Position numbers and translations under genes: made by a program
DNA from: a virus
Direction: 5' to 3' (one strand)
DNA: 20,812 bases
IMG/VR virus record: IMGVR_UViG_3300032883_000209
Coordinates: 1-20,812 of that record
Notes under the pieces: model-generated
The model's input: the letters and a program-made list of their open reading frames with translations, nothing else
The model's database searches: none
Told to the model about the DNA's origin: nothing
In this document: positions 12,707 to 20,708 of the stretch, piece by piece
Layout of the letters: every line of letters starts with the position of its first letter
How positions within the stretch are numbered: position 1 is the stretch's first letter

Positions 12707-13374
12707 ATTATCCTCTTTTCCTATCGAATTATTTAAGGGTGATTTATTCTCAAAACGGAGACGAGACATTCGCTTTCTTGAAGATGGCGACACAGGGGTT
12801 GTCGAGCCCGAGAGTCGGGAAGCTGATCAACATGGCCGTTAGTTGCATGGAAGGAGAAGAGAGATACGTAGAGACGGGTGTTTTCACGGGGTATACATTG
12901 GCTTCGGCTGCTCATGGAAATATGAAAACCGTCTTGGGAATCGACAATTTCGATGTGAGCGGTGAGGACTCAAGTGTTGGGGTGGAGATGAACCCCGATT
13001 CGATCCGAGAGAAGTTGAAGAAGAACATGGAATACTTTTGCGTCGGAGGGCAGGTCATAGAAAGCGATTTCAGGGGCGTGAATTTGGACGGGGTTAAAAC
13101 GGGGGTCTCTTATATTGACGCCCGCCATGATTACGTTACTGTGATCGATAATCTTACATGGCTGGAACCGTCTCTTGCGAAAGACGCGGTTATTATCCTC
13201 GACGATTTGGACTGTCCTGGGGTAGCGGAGGCGCTTTTGGACTGGCTGAAAGGCCACAAGGAATATGAACTTCTGTTTTTCTCGAAGTCTAAAGGGTGCA
13301 TGAGCCGTGACGCGACGTATGACAAGACGTTTACCAATGGGTTGGCGGTCGTTCATTACAAGGGGAAAGAATGA
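12703..13374 (+). CDS. Class I SAM methyltransferase, paralogue A
   Basis: 223 residues from GTG 12703, which overlaps the previous stop by 4 nt (GTGA). ATG 12685 is an alternative, but the shorter form places motif I (ETGVFTG) at 57-63, exactly as in the paralogue at 14018. Other landmarks are VLGIDNF (motif II acidic residue), GVSYIDARHDY, LTWLEPSLA and VIILDDLD, the Methyltransf_24 layout used by sugar O-methyltransferases among others. It follows the glycosyltransferases, so a sugar or glycan hydroxyl is a natural target. The substrate is not shown by the sequence. AAAGT upstream gives no strong ribosome site, so coupling is likely. Confidence 0.85.
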   Translation: MNYPLFLSNYLRVIYSQNGDETFAFLKMATQGLSSPRVGKLINMAVSCMEGEERYVETGVFTGYTLASAAHGNMKTVLGIDNFDVSGEDSSVGVEMNPDSIREKLKKNMEYFCVGGQVIESDFRGVNLDGVKTGVSYIDARHDYVTVIDNLTWLEPSLAKDAVIILDDLDCPGVAEALLDWLKGHKEYELLFFSKSKGCMSRDATYDKTFTNGLAVVHYKGKE

Positions 13375-14021
13375 AAACGCACTTCGATCAGGGAATTAAT
13401 TTAAGAAAGATGATTTTGGAAATGAAGCCCAAGGTTATCCTGGAATGCGGAGCGGGGAACGGCGACTGCACGGTTCTCCTGGCTCAACTGTTTAATGATT
13501 ATCCGTTTGAATTTCATGTGGTTTCGGACAAAATGGTGGACGGTCTCGACCCGAAAATTAAATGGCATATCGGGCTCAGCTACAATGAACTTCATAAGTT
13601 TGAGGATAAGAGCATAGATTTGTGCATCATTGACACCGACCATAATTTTTGGACTTTGACCAAGGAGTTAGAGGCCGTTTCTCCGAAGATAAGCGAGGGC
13701 GGAGTTATCGTCTTCCATGATGTTGATATGTTTTACCACGACACGGGGATGGCGATGAGCTACTGGAACGACGAGCCGTATCCAGAGAAAGAGATTTTAA
13801 GAATGTCTCATTACGGCGGAGTCGGTCTCGCGCTTCTTAAATTTCTTGCGAATAACGGCGACAAATATAAATTGGCGGGCTGGACGAACGAAAACATGGG
13901 CGCGGCGGTGATACAGAAAAAGACGATAGCGACGGTGAGAATTGTCACTCCGGCGAGCAATCCGCCGTTCGCAAAACCCTATGGGGGAAAAGTGGAAGTG
14001 GGGGACACGGTAGAAATATGA
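13371..14021 (+). CDS. Class I SAM methyltransferase, middle gene
   Basis: 216 residues. Motif I is ECGAGNGD (25-32), a good AdoMet-binding loop. Later come LCIIDTDHNFW, LEAVSPKISEGGVIVFHDVDM with a metal-like HD, and a C-terminal part with PASNPPFAKPYGG. The layout is again Methyltransf_24-like, but the protein is clearly not a recent copy of its neighbours. The start overlaps the previous stop (ATGA) and its stop overlaps the next ATG. It could act on the same glycan at a different position. No membrane segment is present. Confidence 0.85.
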   Translation: MKTHFDQGINLRKMILEMKPKVILECGAGNGDCTVLLAQLFNDYPFEFHVVSDKMVDGLDPKIKWHIGLSYNELHKFEDKSIDLCIIDTDHNFWTLTKELEAVSPKISEGGVIVFHDVDMFYHDTGMAMSYWNDEPYPEKEILRMSHYGGVGLALLKFLANNGDKYKLAGWTNENMGAAVIQKKTIATVRIVTPASNPPFAKPYGGKVEVGDTVEI

Positions 14022-14737
14022 ACATGGACTGCTTTTTAAAACGGTTCGCCGACATTTTGTGCAACGATAAGAACGACGATATTTTCAACACGATTAATAT
14101 CATCACCGGAGGAACCACGTCGTCGAGGATTTGTAAGCTTCTTAATTTCGCTGTTTCTCAATTGGACGATTCAGAATGCTATGTGGAGGTGGGGGTGTAT
14201 TTGGGAGCCAGCCTTTGTTCAGCGGGATTGAATAATGAAAAAACGTGCATCGGGATAGACAATTACAAACATGATGCCCCAGAATTTATCAACAAAAAGG
14301 TGGAGGGAGTACGGGATCGGTGTCTTCACAATATTCGTTCTTTTTCTTGGAGGGCAGAACTTATTGAGAAGGATTTTCGGGACGTGAAGGCGGAGGAAAT
14401 CGGAAAACCGGTCGGGGTCTCGTTTATTGACGGTAAGCATGATTTTGAAGATGTGACCAAAAACTTGGAATGGCTGGAACCGCTTTTGGCGGACGACGCT
14501 ATTATCGTTTTTGACGATATCAATTATTACAAAGTGGCGGACGCGCTTGGTAAATGGCTGGATTCACACGCGAAGAACTATGAATTGATTTGTTATTTAA
14601 AGCCGTTTTATAAAGATTGTAATTACATCTCTTCTGTCTACGAACGATTCCTAAACAATGGGGTTGCCATTGTTCGGTACAACAGAAAAGGAACCGTGAA
14701 CTGGGTTTTACCTGGCCCAGTAGAGGTCAAACCGTGA
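14018..14737 (+). CDS. Class I SAM methyltransferase, paralogue C
   Basis: 239 residues, homologous along its length to the gene at 12703. Motif I EVGVYLG is at 57-63, with CIGIDNY, GVSFIDGKHDF, LEWLEPLLADDAIIVFDDI and NNGVAIVRY matching it in order. It is longer at the C-terminus (NWVLPGPVEVKP). The two copies differ at many positions, so the duplication is old and the proteins probably differ in target. It begins at ATGA over the previous stop and ends at GTGA over the radical SAM gene. The second in-frame ATG (14024) is possible. Confidence 0.85.
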   Translation: MNMDCFLKRFADILCNDKNDDIFNTINIITGGTTSSRICKLLNFAVSQLDDSECYVEVGVYLGASLCSAGLNNEKTCIGIDNYKHDAPEFINKKVEGVRDRCLHNIRSFSWRAELIEKDFRDVKAEEIGKPVGVSFIDGKHDFEDVTKNLEWLEPLLADDAIIVFDDINYYKVADALGKWLDSHAKNYELICYLKPFYKDCNYISSVYERFLNNGVAIVRYNRKGTVNWVLPGPVEVKP

Positions 14738-16233
14738 AGCCTATTTGCCTGATTATTCCGCCTTCCCCTTTTCTCTTGGACGAACGGGTATTTATGAGTT
14801 TGGGGATTTTGAGAATCGCCGCCGTTTTGGAAAGAGAGGGGATTCCGGTTGAGGTTCTCGATCTTTCGGGGATTCAGAATTACACAGACGCATTAATGTT
14901 CCACGCGGGACATTCCGAAACCGAGTTCTATGGAATCACCGCCACAACGCCGCAAATGCCCTCCGCTTCTCTTTTGGCCGGTATTATAAGGAGAACCAAA
15001 CCGGAAGCTAGGATCATCCTTGGCGGGCCGCATCCTACCCTTGTTTTGGCCGCTTGTAAGAAAGAGAAGGTGCTAGGAAGGGCGTCAAGGGCCAGGGAAG
15101 AGTTGAATAAAACTTTTGATGTGATTGTGGCCGGTGATGGAGAACAGGCTATTTTCAAGGCGATGGAACCGAACGCCCCTAAATGGATTGACGCCGATGA
15201 TCCGAAGGGGCTCCTTTTTCTCACTAGTGAGGAATTGACCCAGCTTCCTTTTCCTGCCCGTCATTTGGTGGACGTTGAAAGCTACCATTATTATGTGGAC
15301 GGGGAGCGAGCGACATCTTTAATCGCTCAACTCGGATGTCCTTTTGGCTGCGGGTTTTGCGGGGGGCGCAATTCCCCGATGCTTAGGCGGGTTAGGATGA
15401 GAACGACAAAAAGCGTTGTTGATGAGGTTATTTCCCTTTACAGAGATTACGGGGTCAAGGGATTCATGTTCTATGACGATGAACTCAACGTGAATCCGAG
15501 AATGATCGAGATGATGAACGAGATCGAGCGCGCCCAAAAGGAACTGGGTGTTCAATTTAGATTGCGGGGGTTCTTGAAATCTCAATTATTTACCGATGCC
15601 CAAGCCGAGGCGATGGTCAAGGCGGGGTTTAGGTGGGTTCTGGTCGGGTTTGAATCCGGAAGCGAACGTATTTTGACGAATATAAACAAAAGATCAACCC
15701 AGTCGGAGAATACCAGGTGTGTTGAGATCGCCAAAAGACACGGGCTCAAGGTGAAAGCTCTTATGTCTATCGGCCATCCAGGTGAAAGTTTGGAGACTTT
15801 GAAAGAAACGCGGGACTGGCTGATCTTGAACAAGCCCGATGATTTTGACGTGACGATTATCACTCCCTACCCTGGTTCTCCTTATTATGACGATTCGGTT
15901 CAAAACGAGAAAGGAGACTGGGTTTACACTTATCCTAAGACCGGCGACAAACTTTATTCAGAGGAAGTGGATTATTTTAAAACCGCTGATTATTACAAAG
16001 GCGATCCGAACGGTGGGTACCGATCCTACGTTTACACCGACACTCTTTCTAAGATTGATTTGGTAATGGAACGGGACAAGATGGAATTTGGAATAAGGCG
16101 GGAATTAAATATTCCTTTTAATCCTTCAGTGCCAGCCGTTCGGTTTGAGCATTCAATGGGGCAAACGAGCCTCCCGCCGATTATTTTGAAGTCGTCAAAT
16201 AAAATTAAGGGGGTAGTTTATGGCTCTAGTTAG
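14734..16233 (+). CDS. B12-binding radical SAM enzyme
   Basis: 499 residues from GTG, overlapping the previous stop (GTGA). The N-terminal about 150 residues read as a B12-binding Rossmann domain: strand PICLIIPPSP, LGILRIAAVLEREG, IILGGPHPT and a DVIVAGDGEQA end. The usual His of a DxHxxG motif is absent (DLSG instead), as in many cobalamin-radical SAM enzymes. The radical SAM domain has CPFGCGFC (Cys202, 206, 209), the CX3CX2C site for a [4Fe-4S] cluster. FMFYDDELNV and LVGFESGSERIL follow as typical barrel segments. Such enzymes methylate unactivated carbon or phosphorus, or rearrange substrates. Here a sugar or virion residue is plausible but unproved. Confidence 0.9.
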   Translation: MKPICLIIPPSPFLLDERVFMSLGILRIAAVLEREGIPVEVLDLSGIQNYTDALMFHAGHSETEFYGITATTPQMPSASLLAGIIRRTKPEARIILGGPHPTLVLAACKKEKVLGRASRAREELNKTFDVIVAGDGEQAIFKAMEPNAPKWIDADDPKGLLFLTSEELTQLPFPARHLVDVESYHYYVDGERATSLIAQLGCPFGCGFCGGRNSPMLRRVRMRTTKSVVDEVISLYRDYGVKGFMFYDDELNVNPRMIEMMNEIERAQKELGVQFRLRGFLKSQLFTDAQAEAMVKAGFRWVLVGFESGSERILTNINKRSTQSENTRCVEIAKRHGLKVKALMSIGHPGESLETLKETRDWLILNKPDDFDVTIITPYPGSPYYDDSVQNEKGDWVYTYPKTGDKLYSEEVDYFKTADYYKGDPNGGYRSYVYTDTLSKIDLVMERDKMEFGIRRELNIPFNPSVPAVRFEHSMGQTSLPPIILKSSNKIKGVVYGSS

Positions 16234-16879
16234 GTTATGCGGACATTTCGTCGATAATCCGAATCACATTGATAAGTTGATCTGTATCAAAGGTCTGCCT
16301 GAGAATTTCTTCTTCCGGCCCTGTCGTTTAGGGGGGAAAGAACTCGTCCCGCCATGGAAACCGGATGTTGAATCGACCATTCCTCAGAGTATTCGTCATT
16401 TGTGCGAAGAACAGGAAATAAAAATTATTTACTCTCCTATTGAGAAAGGAAAAGAGCCGGTTGTTGATACGGTAAAAATAATCGGATTGAGGTTGGATTT
16501 CGGTACCGAGCCAGGCCAGGAAATGTGGGCGAAGATTGAGCGTTACCTGGAAAAATCGGTGTCGAGAGATCAGGCTGTTCCGAAACCTGTTTTATGCGCG
16601 CCGAATCAAAAATCAGAGTTTAATCCTCATGAAGCGAGACGGACGGTCAGGGGATCGCTGGAATTCCGGCCCGCCGAGATTCCGGTTATTGACTTGAGGC
16701 CGACTTTGGCGCCGGAAGTTCCATTGGTTTCTCAACCCGCTATTCAGACTGCTTCGGTAAATACTTCGGTTCCTGCATGGCATTGTAAAAAATGCCCCAC
16801 TCAATTCACCGACTTGAAGTCGTTGCGGGTTCACAATTTAAGGGGACATCGAAAAGTTAAAGAAAAAGTAGGAGTTTAA
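16220..16879 (+). CDS. Protein with C-terminal C2H2 zinc finger
   Basis: 219 residues behind TTAAGGGGG. It overlaps the radical SAM gene by 14 nt. Residues 1-120 are mixed and not recognised. Residues about 120-180 are Pro/Val/Ala-rich, a likely flexible linker. At the end C189-x2-C192-x12-H205-x4-H210 with Phe196 and Leu202 at the conserved places matches the classical C2H2 finger exactly, followed by a basic tail (RKVKEKVGV). Single fingers of this type are common in eukaryotes but rarer in bacteria and phages. DNA or protein binding is the expected role. It links the sugar cassette to virion genes. Confidence 0.75.
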   Translation: MALVRLCGHFVDNPNHIDKLICIKGLPENFFFRPCRLGGKELVPPWKPDVESTIPQSIRHLCEEQEIKIIYSPIEKGKEPVVDTVKIIGLRLDFGTEPGQEMWAKIERYLEKSVSRDQAVPKPVLCAPNQKSEFNPHEARRTVRGSLEFRPAEIPVIDLRPTLAPEVPLVSQPAIQTASVNTSVPAWHCKKCPTQFTDLKSLRVHNLRGHRKVKEKVGV

Positions 16880-16882
16880 ATT

Positions 16883-17197
16883 ATGCCAATACCTTATTCA
16901 TGCGGAGCGACAAGGCTTGCCGCGTCAGCAGATGTTAGTGACGCTGGAAAGCCTGTTTTAATTTGCGGATATGGGGTCGAATCGGGGGCGACTGCGGCCC
17001 AACCTTATTTCAATAATGGAACGGCGGCTGTTCCAGGAACAACCGTGTTTCGACCCGGCCCAATTACGGCCAGTCAAGGGAATATTAGTCCTCTCGCTGC
17101 GGTACCCGTTATGTTCCCGACGGGTTGTTACGTCAGTTTTGACGCGAACACGACGGCAGTGACTGTTTTTTATGCTCTTCAGTCTGTAACGAGTTAA
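16883..17197 (+). CDS. Small beta-rich virion protein candidate
   Basis: 104 residues starting 3 nt past the previous stop. It is a Ser/Thr/Ala/Asn-rich sequence with short strands (KPVLICGYGVESG; PVMFPTGCYVSFD; AVTVFYALQSV) and no helix-rich part, like small phage head or neck decorations. It lies between the cassette and the adaptor gene. It and the proteins at 9231-9512 and 9624-10088 are the small structural candidates on either side of the cassette. No family is recognised. Confidence 0.6.
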   Translation: MPIPYSCGATRLAASADVSDAGKPVLICGYGVESGATAAQPYFNNGTAAVPGTTVFRPGPITASQGNISPLAAVPVMFPTGCYVSFDANTTAVTVFYALQSVTS

Positions 17198-17228
17198 AAA
17201 TAAATTTAAGGGGTAGGAAGGTGGACAA

Positions 17229-18134
17229 GTGGCAAATTTGGCGTTCTCGGATTTACTTCTGGAGGTTTTTGCCCATACGGGCTTAGATTCAACGGATGCG
17301 ACCAACACAGCGAATGCGACCCGCTGGTGCAATTACGTCCAGCAGGATATTTGCGCTCGGTGGCCGTGGCCGTTCATGCAATCAAGAGAAGCGATTGTCA
17401 CTGTCAAAGATTATTCGACCGGAACGGTCAGCGTAACCTCGGGTTCAACGACCGTCAACGGAACCCTCACCGTCTTTACTACGACGATGGCCGCCGGTCA
17501 ATACTACATTCAATTTCAGGGCTCCAACGACTGGTACAAAATAGCGACCCGTGTTTCCGACGTTCAGATCACCATCGAGCAGGCTTATGCGGGAACCGCC
17601 AATCTCACCAACGGCACTTTTATCGTCAGGAAGTTCTTTTACAGCCTCTCCTCTTCCTGTGACCGGATCGTCGATATACGAAACTGGGCCACACCGCTTA
17701 AGATGTTCGAGGTTGATCCCCGAACACTGGACGATCTCCGTCCCTTGGTTCAATCCACGAACAGTTCCTATGGTTATTTGTGCTGGGGCGTTGACACCGC
17801 GGGAAACATTCAGGTTTCTCCCTATCCGTTTCCGTCGGACGCAAGGGTTTTGGAACTCCGAACGATGACGCGCCCAACCGACGGATCGGTAAGTATCCCG
17901 AACAAATACGCTCATGTCATTGCGTGGGGCGCTGTCGCCGTCGGGTTCGCTTTTATGAGAAAGCTTGAACTCGCTGGAGCGTGGAGCAACAAACTGGAAC
18001 AACGGCTTTCCGAGATGCGGTCTGAATACCGGATGTCGGAGGACGAACAGCCGATCATGAGATCGATAGATTCGGTACAGCGGGCGAAGTGGATACAGAT
18101 GCCCGAAAGTTACCCTGTGATAACGAGCGGATGA
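17229..18134 (+). CDS. Head-tail adaptor (P22 gp4-like role)
   Basis: 301 residues from GTG with AGGAAGG and AAGGGGT upstream. The N-terminal helices (LAFSDLLLEVFAHTGL, then NYVQQDICARWPWPFMQ) have the look of connector adaptors that dock under the portal. A beta-rich insert (about 60-140) follows, then a helical close (WGAVAVGFAFMRKLELAG; LEQRLSEMRSEYRMSEDEQP). The order adaptor then hub is that of short-tailed phages. The family resemblance is moderate and the position is strong. Confidence 0.7.
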   Translation: MANLAFSDLLLEVFAHTGLDSTDATNTANATRWCNYVQQDICARWPWPFMQSREAIVTVKDYSTGTVSVTSGSTTVNGTLTVFTTTMAAGQYYIQFQGSNDWYKIATRVSDVQITIEQAYAGTANLTNGTFIVRKFFYSLSSSCDRIVDIRNWATPLKMFEVDPRTLDDLRPLVQSTNSSYGYLCWGVDTAGNIQVSPYPFPSDARVLELRTMTRPTDGSVSIPNKYAHVIAWGAVAVGFAFMRKLELAGAWSNKLEQRLSEMRSEYRMSEDEQPIMRSIDSVQRAKWIQMPESYPVITSG

Positions 18135-18135
18135 T

Positions 18136-19665
18136 ATGACAACTCTCGGCCCTTTTGGATTTGACGGCGGATGGAACACGAAAGCGTCGGCTATTACTTT
18201 GCCGAAAGGGCAGATGCCCGACGTTCAAGATACTCAGTTGTATTACGGCGATCTCCAAAAAAGACGGGGATCAGTTGTTGTCGGATCGGCTTTAACCGGA
18301 GCGCCCGCTGTTCATGGTCATGGTCAGTGGCAAAGCGCGGCGGGCCAACAGTACGCGATTAGAACGGGCGGAACTTATTTTCAGAAGATGGAAGATTTAG
18401 ACGGAACATGGGACAATATCACGGGTGCCGTTACAATAACTTCCGGCCAGGATAATCAGAGTTCATTCGCTTCATTGAACAACATTCTTGTCCGGTGCGG
18501 AGGAACGACTCCCGACGCTCCAATTAAGTGGACGGGAGCGGGTAACGCGGACTTATTAGGAGGATCTCCGCCTTCGGGCAATCTTTTGACCGTTGCCAAC
18601 AATTTCATGTTTCTTTCCGGAGTGGTGGCTGTTCCTTCCCGTGTTTACTGGTGTAATGTGAGCGATCCTGAAACTTGGACAGCCGCGAACTGGGTTGATT
18701 TCCGTCCTTCCGACGGAGATCGGGTAACGGCGCTTGTTCCACTGCTTCAGAACCTTATTATTTTTAAAAAAAGAACCTTCGGACAGTTGTGGACGATACC
18801 GCCTTCAGGATCGGCCTCAGTGACACTCGGCCCCCTGACTCAAATCAAGCAGGGGTTGGGATGCGTCGGAGGCCAAGCCATAGACGTGCTATCCGACGGA
18901 TCGGTGGCTTTTCTCGGATCGGATGCCCATGTTTATATTTACGACGGGTCAAACCTGACGGACATTTCCGATCCTCAGCCGCCGACTCCATCGATCCAGC
19001 CGACGCTGGACGCGCTCGGTATCCTAAGGCTTCCTTATTCGGTTTTAAGATCATATCCGACGAGGAAACAGATTTGGATCAGCGTGTCTAATGGATCGTC
19101 TCCGACGCATAACCTAATTCTCATTTACGATATTGTGATGAAATCATGGGCAAAATTCTCGAACATCAACGCCAACGCAATGGGGATTGTCAACGACACA
19201 AGGACAACCCCCAACCATCCTTACGTCATGCTGACGGGAAATTATTCGGGGAATTCTTACGAGCAGGACAATGGATTCGTCAACCCAGAAAACGCGACCA
19301 CCGCAATTGACGGGTACGGGACGGTCTCGCTTCAACTTTCGGGTGATGCGACCGATTTCATTCCCCGATCTCTCATGGTTTCCTACGAAAGCCAGACCGG
19401 AGGATCGATTGAGGTCAATTACGGATACAACGATTTCACGAACACCAGCAAGACCAAATCAGTCAGCATGGTTCCCAGCGGAGGAGCGTTGGACGCCTTT
19501 GTTCTAGGAACCGATGTTTTAGGAGGAGTTGGATATTTGAGGAAAGCGGTGATTTTAAATTCACAGCAAAAGACTTCTTCAATTCAGGTTCAATTCAGAA
19601 ACAGGAACGGGGGAGAGGATTTCACGATTCACCCTTTTTATTTGAGCGACGAGGTTCTGACATGA
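18136..19665 (+). CDS. Tail hub / DNA-stabilisation protein (P22 gp10-like)
   Basis: 509 residues, starting 1 nt past the previous stop. It is rich in beta strands with repeated Gly/Asn/Ser turns, as in the hub that plugs and stabilises packaged DNA in P22-like tails. Typical segments are GPFGFDGGWNTKASAITLPKG at the start (a common opening of such hubs), VYWCNVSDPETWTAANWVDF, LIIFKKRTFGQLW and AFLGSDAHVYIYDG, which suggest a propeller-like fold. The end GGEDFTIHPFYLSDEV is also typical. The last ATGA overlaps the next gene. It gives the clearest evidence for a short tail. Confidence 0.8.
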   Translation: MTTLGPFGFDGGWNTKASAITLPKGQMPDVQDTQLYYGDLQKRRGSVVVGSALTGAPAVHGHGQWQSAAGQQYAIRTGGTYFQKMEDLDGTWDNITGAVTITSGQDNQSSFASLNNILVRCGGTTPDAPIKWTGAGNADLLGGSPPSGNLLTVANNFMFLSGVVAVPSRVYWCNVSDPETWTAANWVDFRPSDGDRVTALVPLLQNLIIFKKRTFGQLWTIPPSGSASVTLGPLTQIKQGLGCVGGQAIDVLSDGSVAFLGSDAHVYIYDGSNLTDISDPQPPTPSIQPTLDALGILRLPYSVLRSYPTRKQIWISVSNGSSPTHNLILIYDIVMKSWAKFSNINANAMGIVNDTRTTPNHPYVMLTGNYSGNSYEQDNGFVNPENATTAIDGYGTVSLQLSGDATDFIPRSLMVSYESQTGGSIEVNYGYNDFTNTSKTKSVSMVPSGGALDAFVLGTDVLGGVGYLRKAVILNSQQKTSSIQVQFRNRNGGEDFTIHPFYLSDEVLT

Positions 19666-20123
19666 GCCAAATTGGCCGATTAACCACATGGGCGAGTATG
19701 CAGACCTTTAATATGCCGACGCTAAACGCCGAGTTTGAAAACATTATTAATTCCTGGAACAACCATGATTCAGGGGGAACGCATTGGAATTTTGTCAACA
19801 TAAAAGGCGGGACGACTTTCGACAATAGTGCCGGAATTTTGTTCACCAGTTTAGACGGGCTTAAGTTGTCTCAGATCCGTTATTTGACGAACAATTTTGT
19901 GATTGAGGGAGATTCCACCAATGGAATCAATCTTCATGCGACTAAAATATGCTTAGGAGAAACGGGCGGAAGTTACGGGGGGGGATTGAAAGTCATTTCC
20001 ATCCCGAACGCATCCGCTGAACCGACTTCAGATCCCACTGGCGGCGGGATTTTATGGGTGTATGGAGGGGCTTTGAAATATAGAGGATCTTCGGGGACGG
20101 TAACAACCGTGGCCCCAGCTTAA
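19662..20123 (+). CDS. Tail appendage protein 1, shared N-terminal module
   Basis: 153 residues overlapping the hub's stop by 4 nt. Residues about 5-35 (RLTTWASMQTFNMPTLNAEF, then ENIINSWN) match the same region of the next protein and the known 'tTW.s.q.l....lNaeFdnI' module at the front of many phage tail fibres, presumably for docking to the tail. The middle and end are beta-rich with Gly (GETGGSYGGGLKV; GGGILWVYGG). It is a likely small fibre or fibre adaptor. No enzyme motif is seen. Confidence 0.65.
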   Translation: MSQIGRLTTWASMQTFNMPTLNAEFENIINSWNNHDSGGTHWNFVNIKGGTTFDNSAGILFTSLDGLKLSQIRYLTNNFVIEGDSTNGINLHATKICLGETGGSYGGGLKVISIPNASAEPTSDPTGGGILWVYGGALKYRGSSGTVTTVAPA

Positions 20124-20135
20124 AGGAGAAATTTA

Positions 20136-20708
20136 ATGGCAACAATAGCAAGAGCGACGACATGGTCTTCAGCGCAGGTTTTGACGGCGGCGGCCCTGAA
20201 CGCGGAATTCGACAACATAGTGACCGCTTGGAACGCGGCGGACGGAGCAAGTTCGATATGGGCAAACGTGAATGCCACCACTTTCAAAAAAAGCGGGTTC
20301 ACGGGAATTATTCCCCTTCAACTTATTCTGGCTACATCAACGACTGCTTTTTCAACGACGTCTGCAACCTATGTTAATACCAATCTAACGGCCTCAATCA
20401 CACCTAAATCTACGTCGAGCAAAGTCTTGGTTATGGCGATGGGTTATTTAGGTGATGCCGGAGCAGATACGGCTTACGCGACTTTGGCCCAAGGGGGAGC
20501 CAATATTCTCGCGGCTAGCGGCGGAGCGGTTATCGACGTTGGCGGTGCCAGTATAAGCAGACCCGTGACCCTAATTTACTTGGGCAGTCCGGCCAGCACG
20601 AGTGCGGTGACATATTCCGTCCAAGTTAAAAATTCGGCAGGAGCCGTGACGGTTAGTTTCGGAGCCACGGGGATGACACAGGTAATGATTTTGGCGGAGT
20701 TTTTATGA
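20136..20708 (+). CDS. Tail appendage protein 2, probable fibre tip
   Basis: 190 residues behind AAAGGAG. The N-terminus (IARATTWSSAQVLTAAALNA, then EFDNIVTAWN) repeats the docking module of the previous gene. From about residue 55 it is Ser/Thr/Ala-rich beta structure: LQLILATSTTAFSTTSATYV, SITPKSTSSKVLVMA, and a hydrophobic end (GMTQVMILAEF). This matches the jelly-roll-like tip domains of short fibres, which bind receptors. Role by inference. Confidence 0.7.
   Translation: MATIARATTWSSAQVLTAAALNAEFDNIVTAWNAADGASSIWANVNATTFKKSGFTGIIPLQLILATSTTAFSTTSATYVNTNLTASITPKSTSSKVLVMAMGYLGDAGADTAYATLAQGGANILAASGGAVIDVGGASISRPVTLIYLGSPASTSAVTYSVQVKNSAGAVTVSFGATGMTQVMILAEFL

Noticed and set aside
17445-18179. 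Minus-strand open frame of 244 codons opposite the adaptor gene
   Set aside because: Shadow of the adaptor, Arg/His-rich with no protein-like pattern and no promoter.
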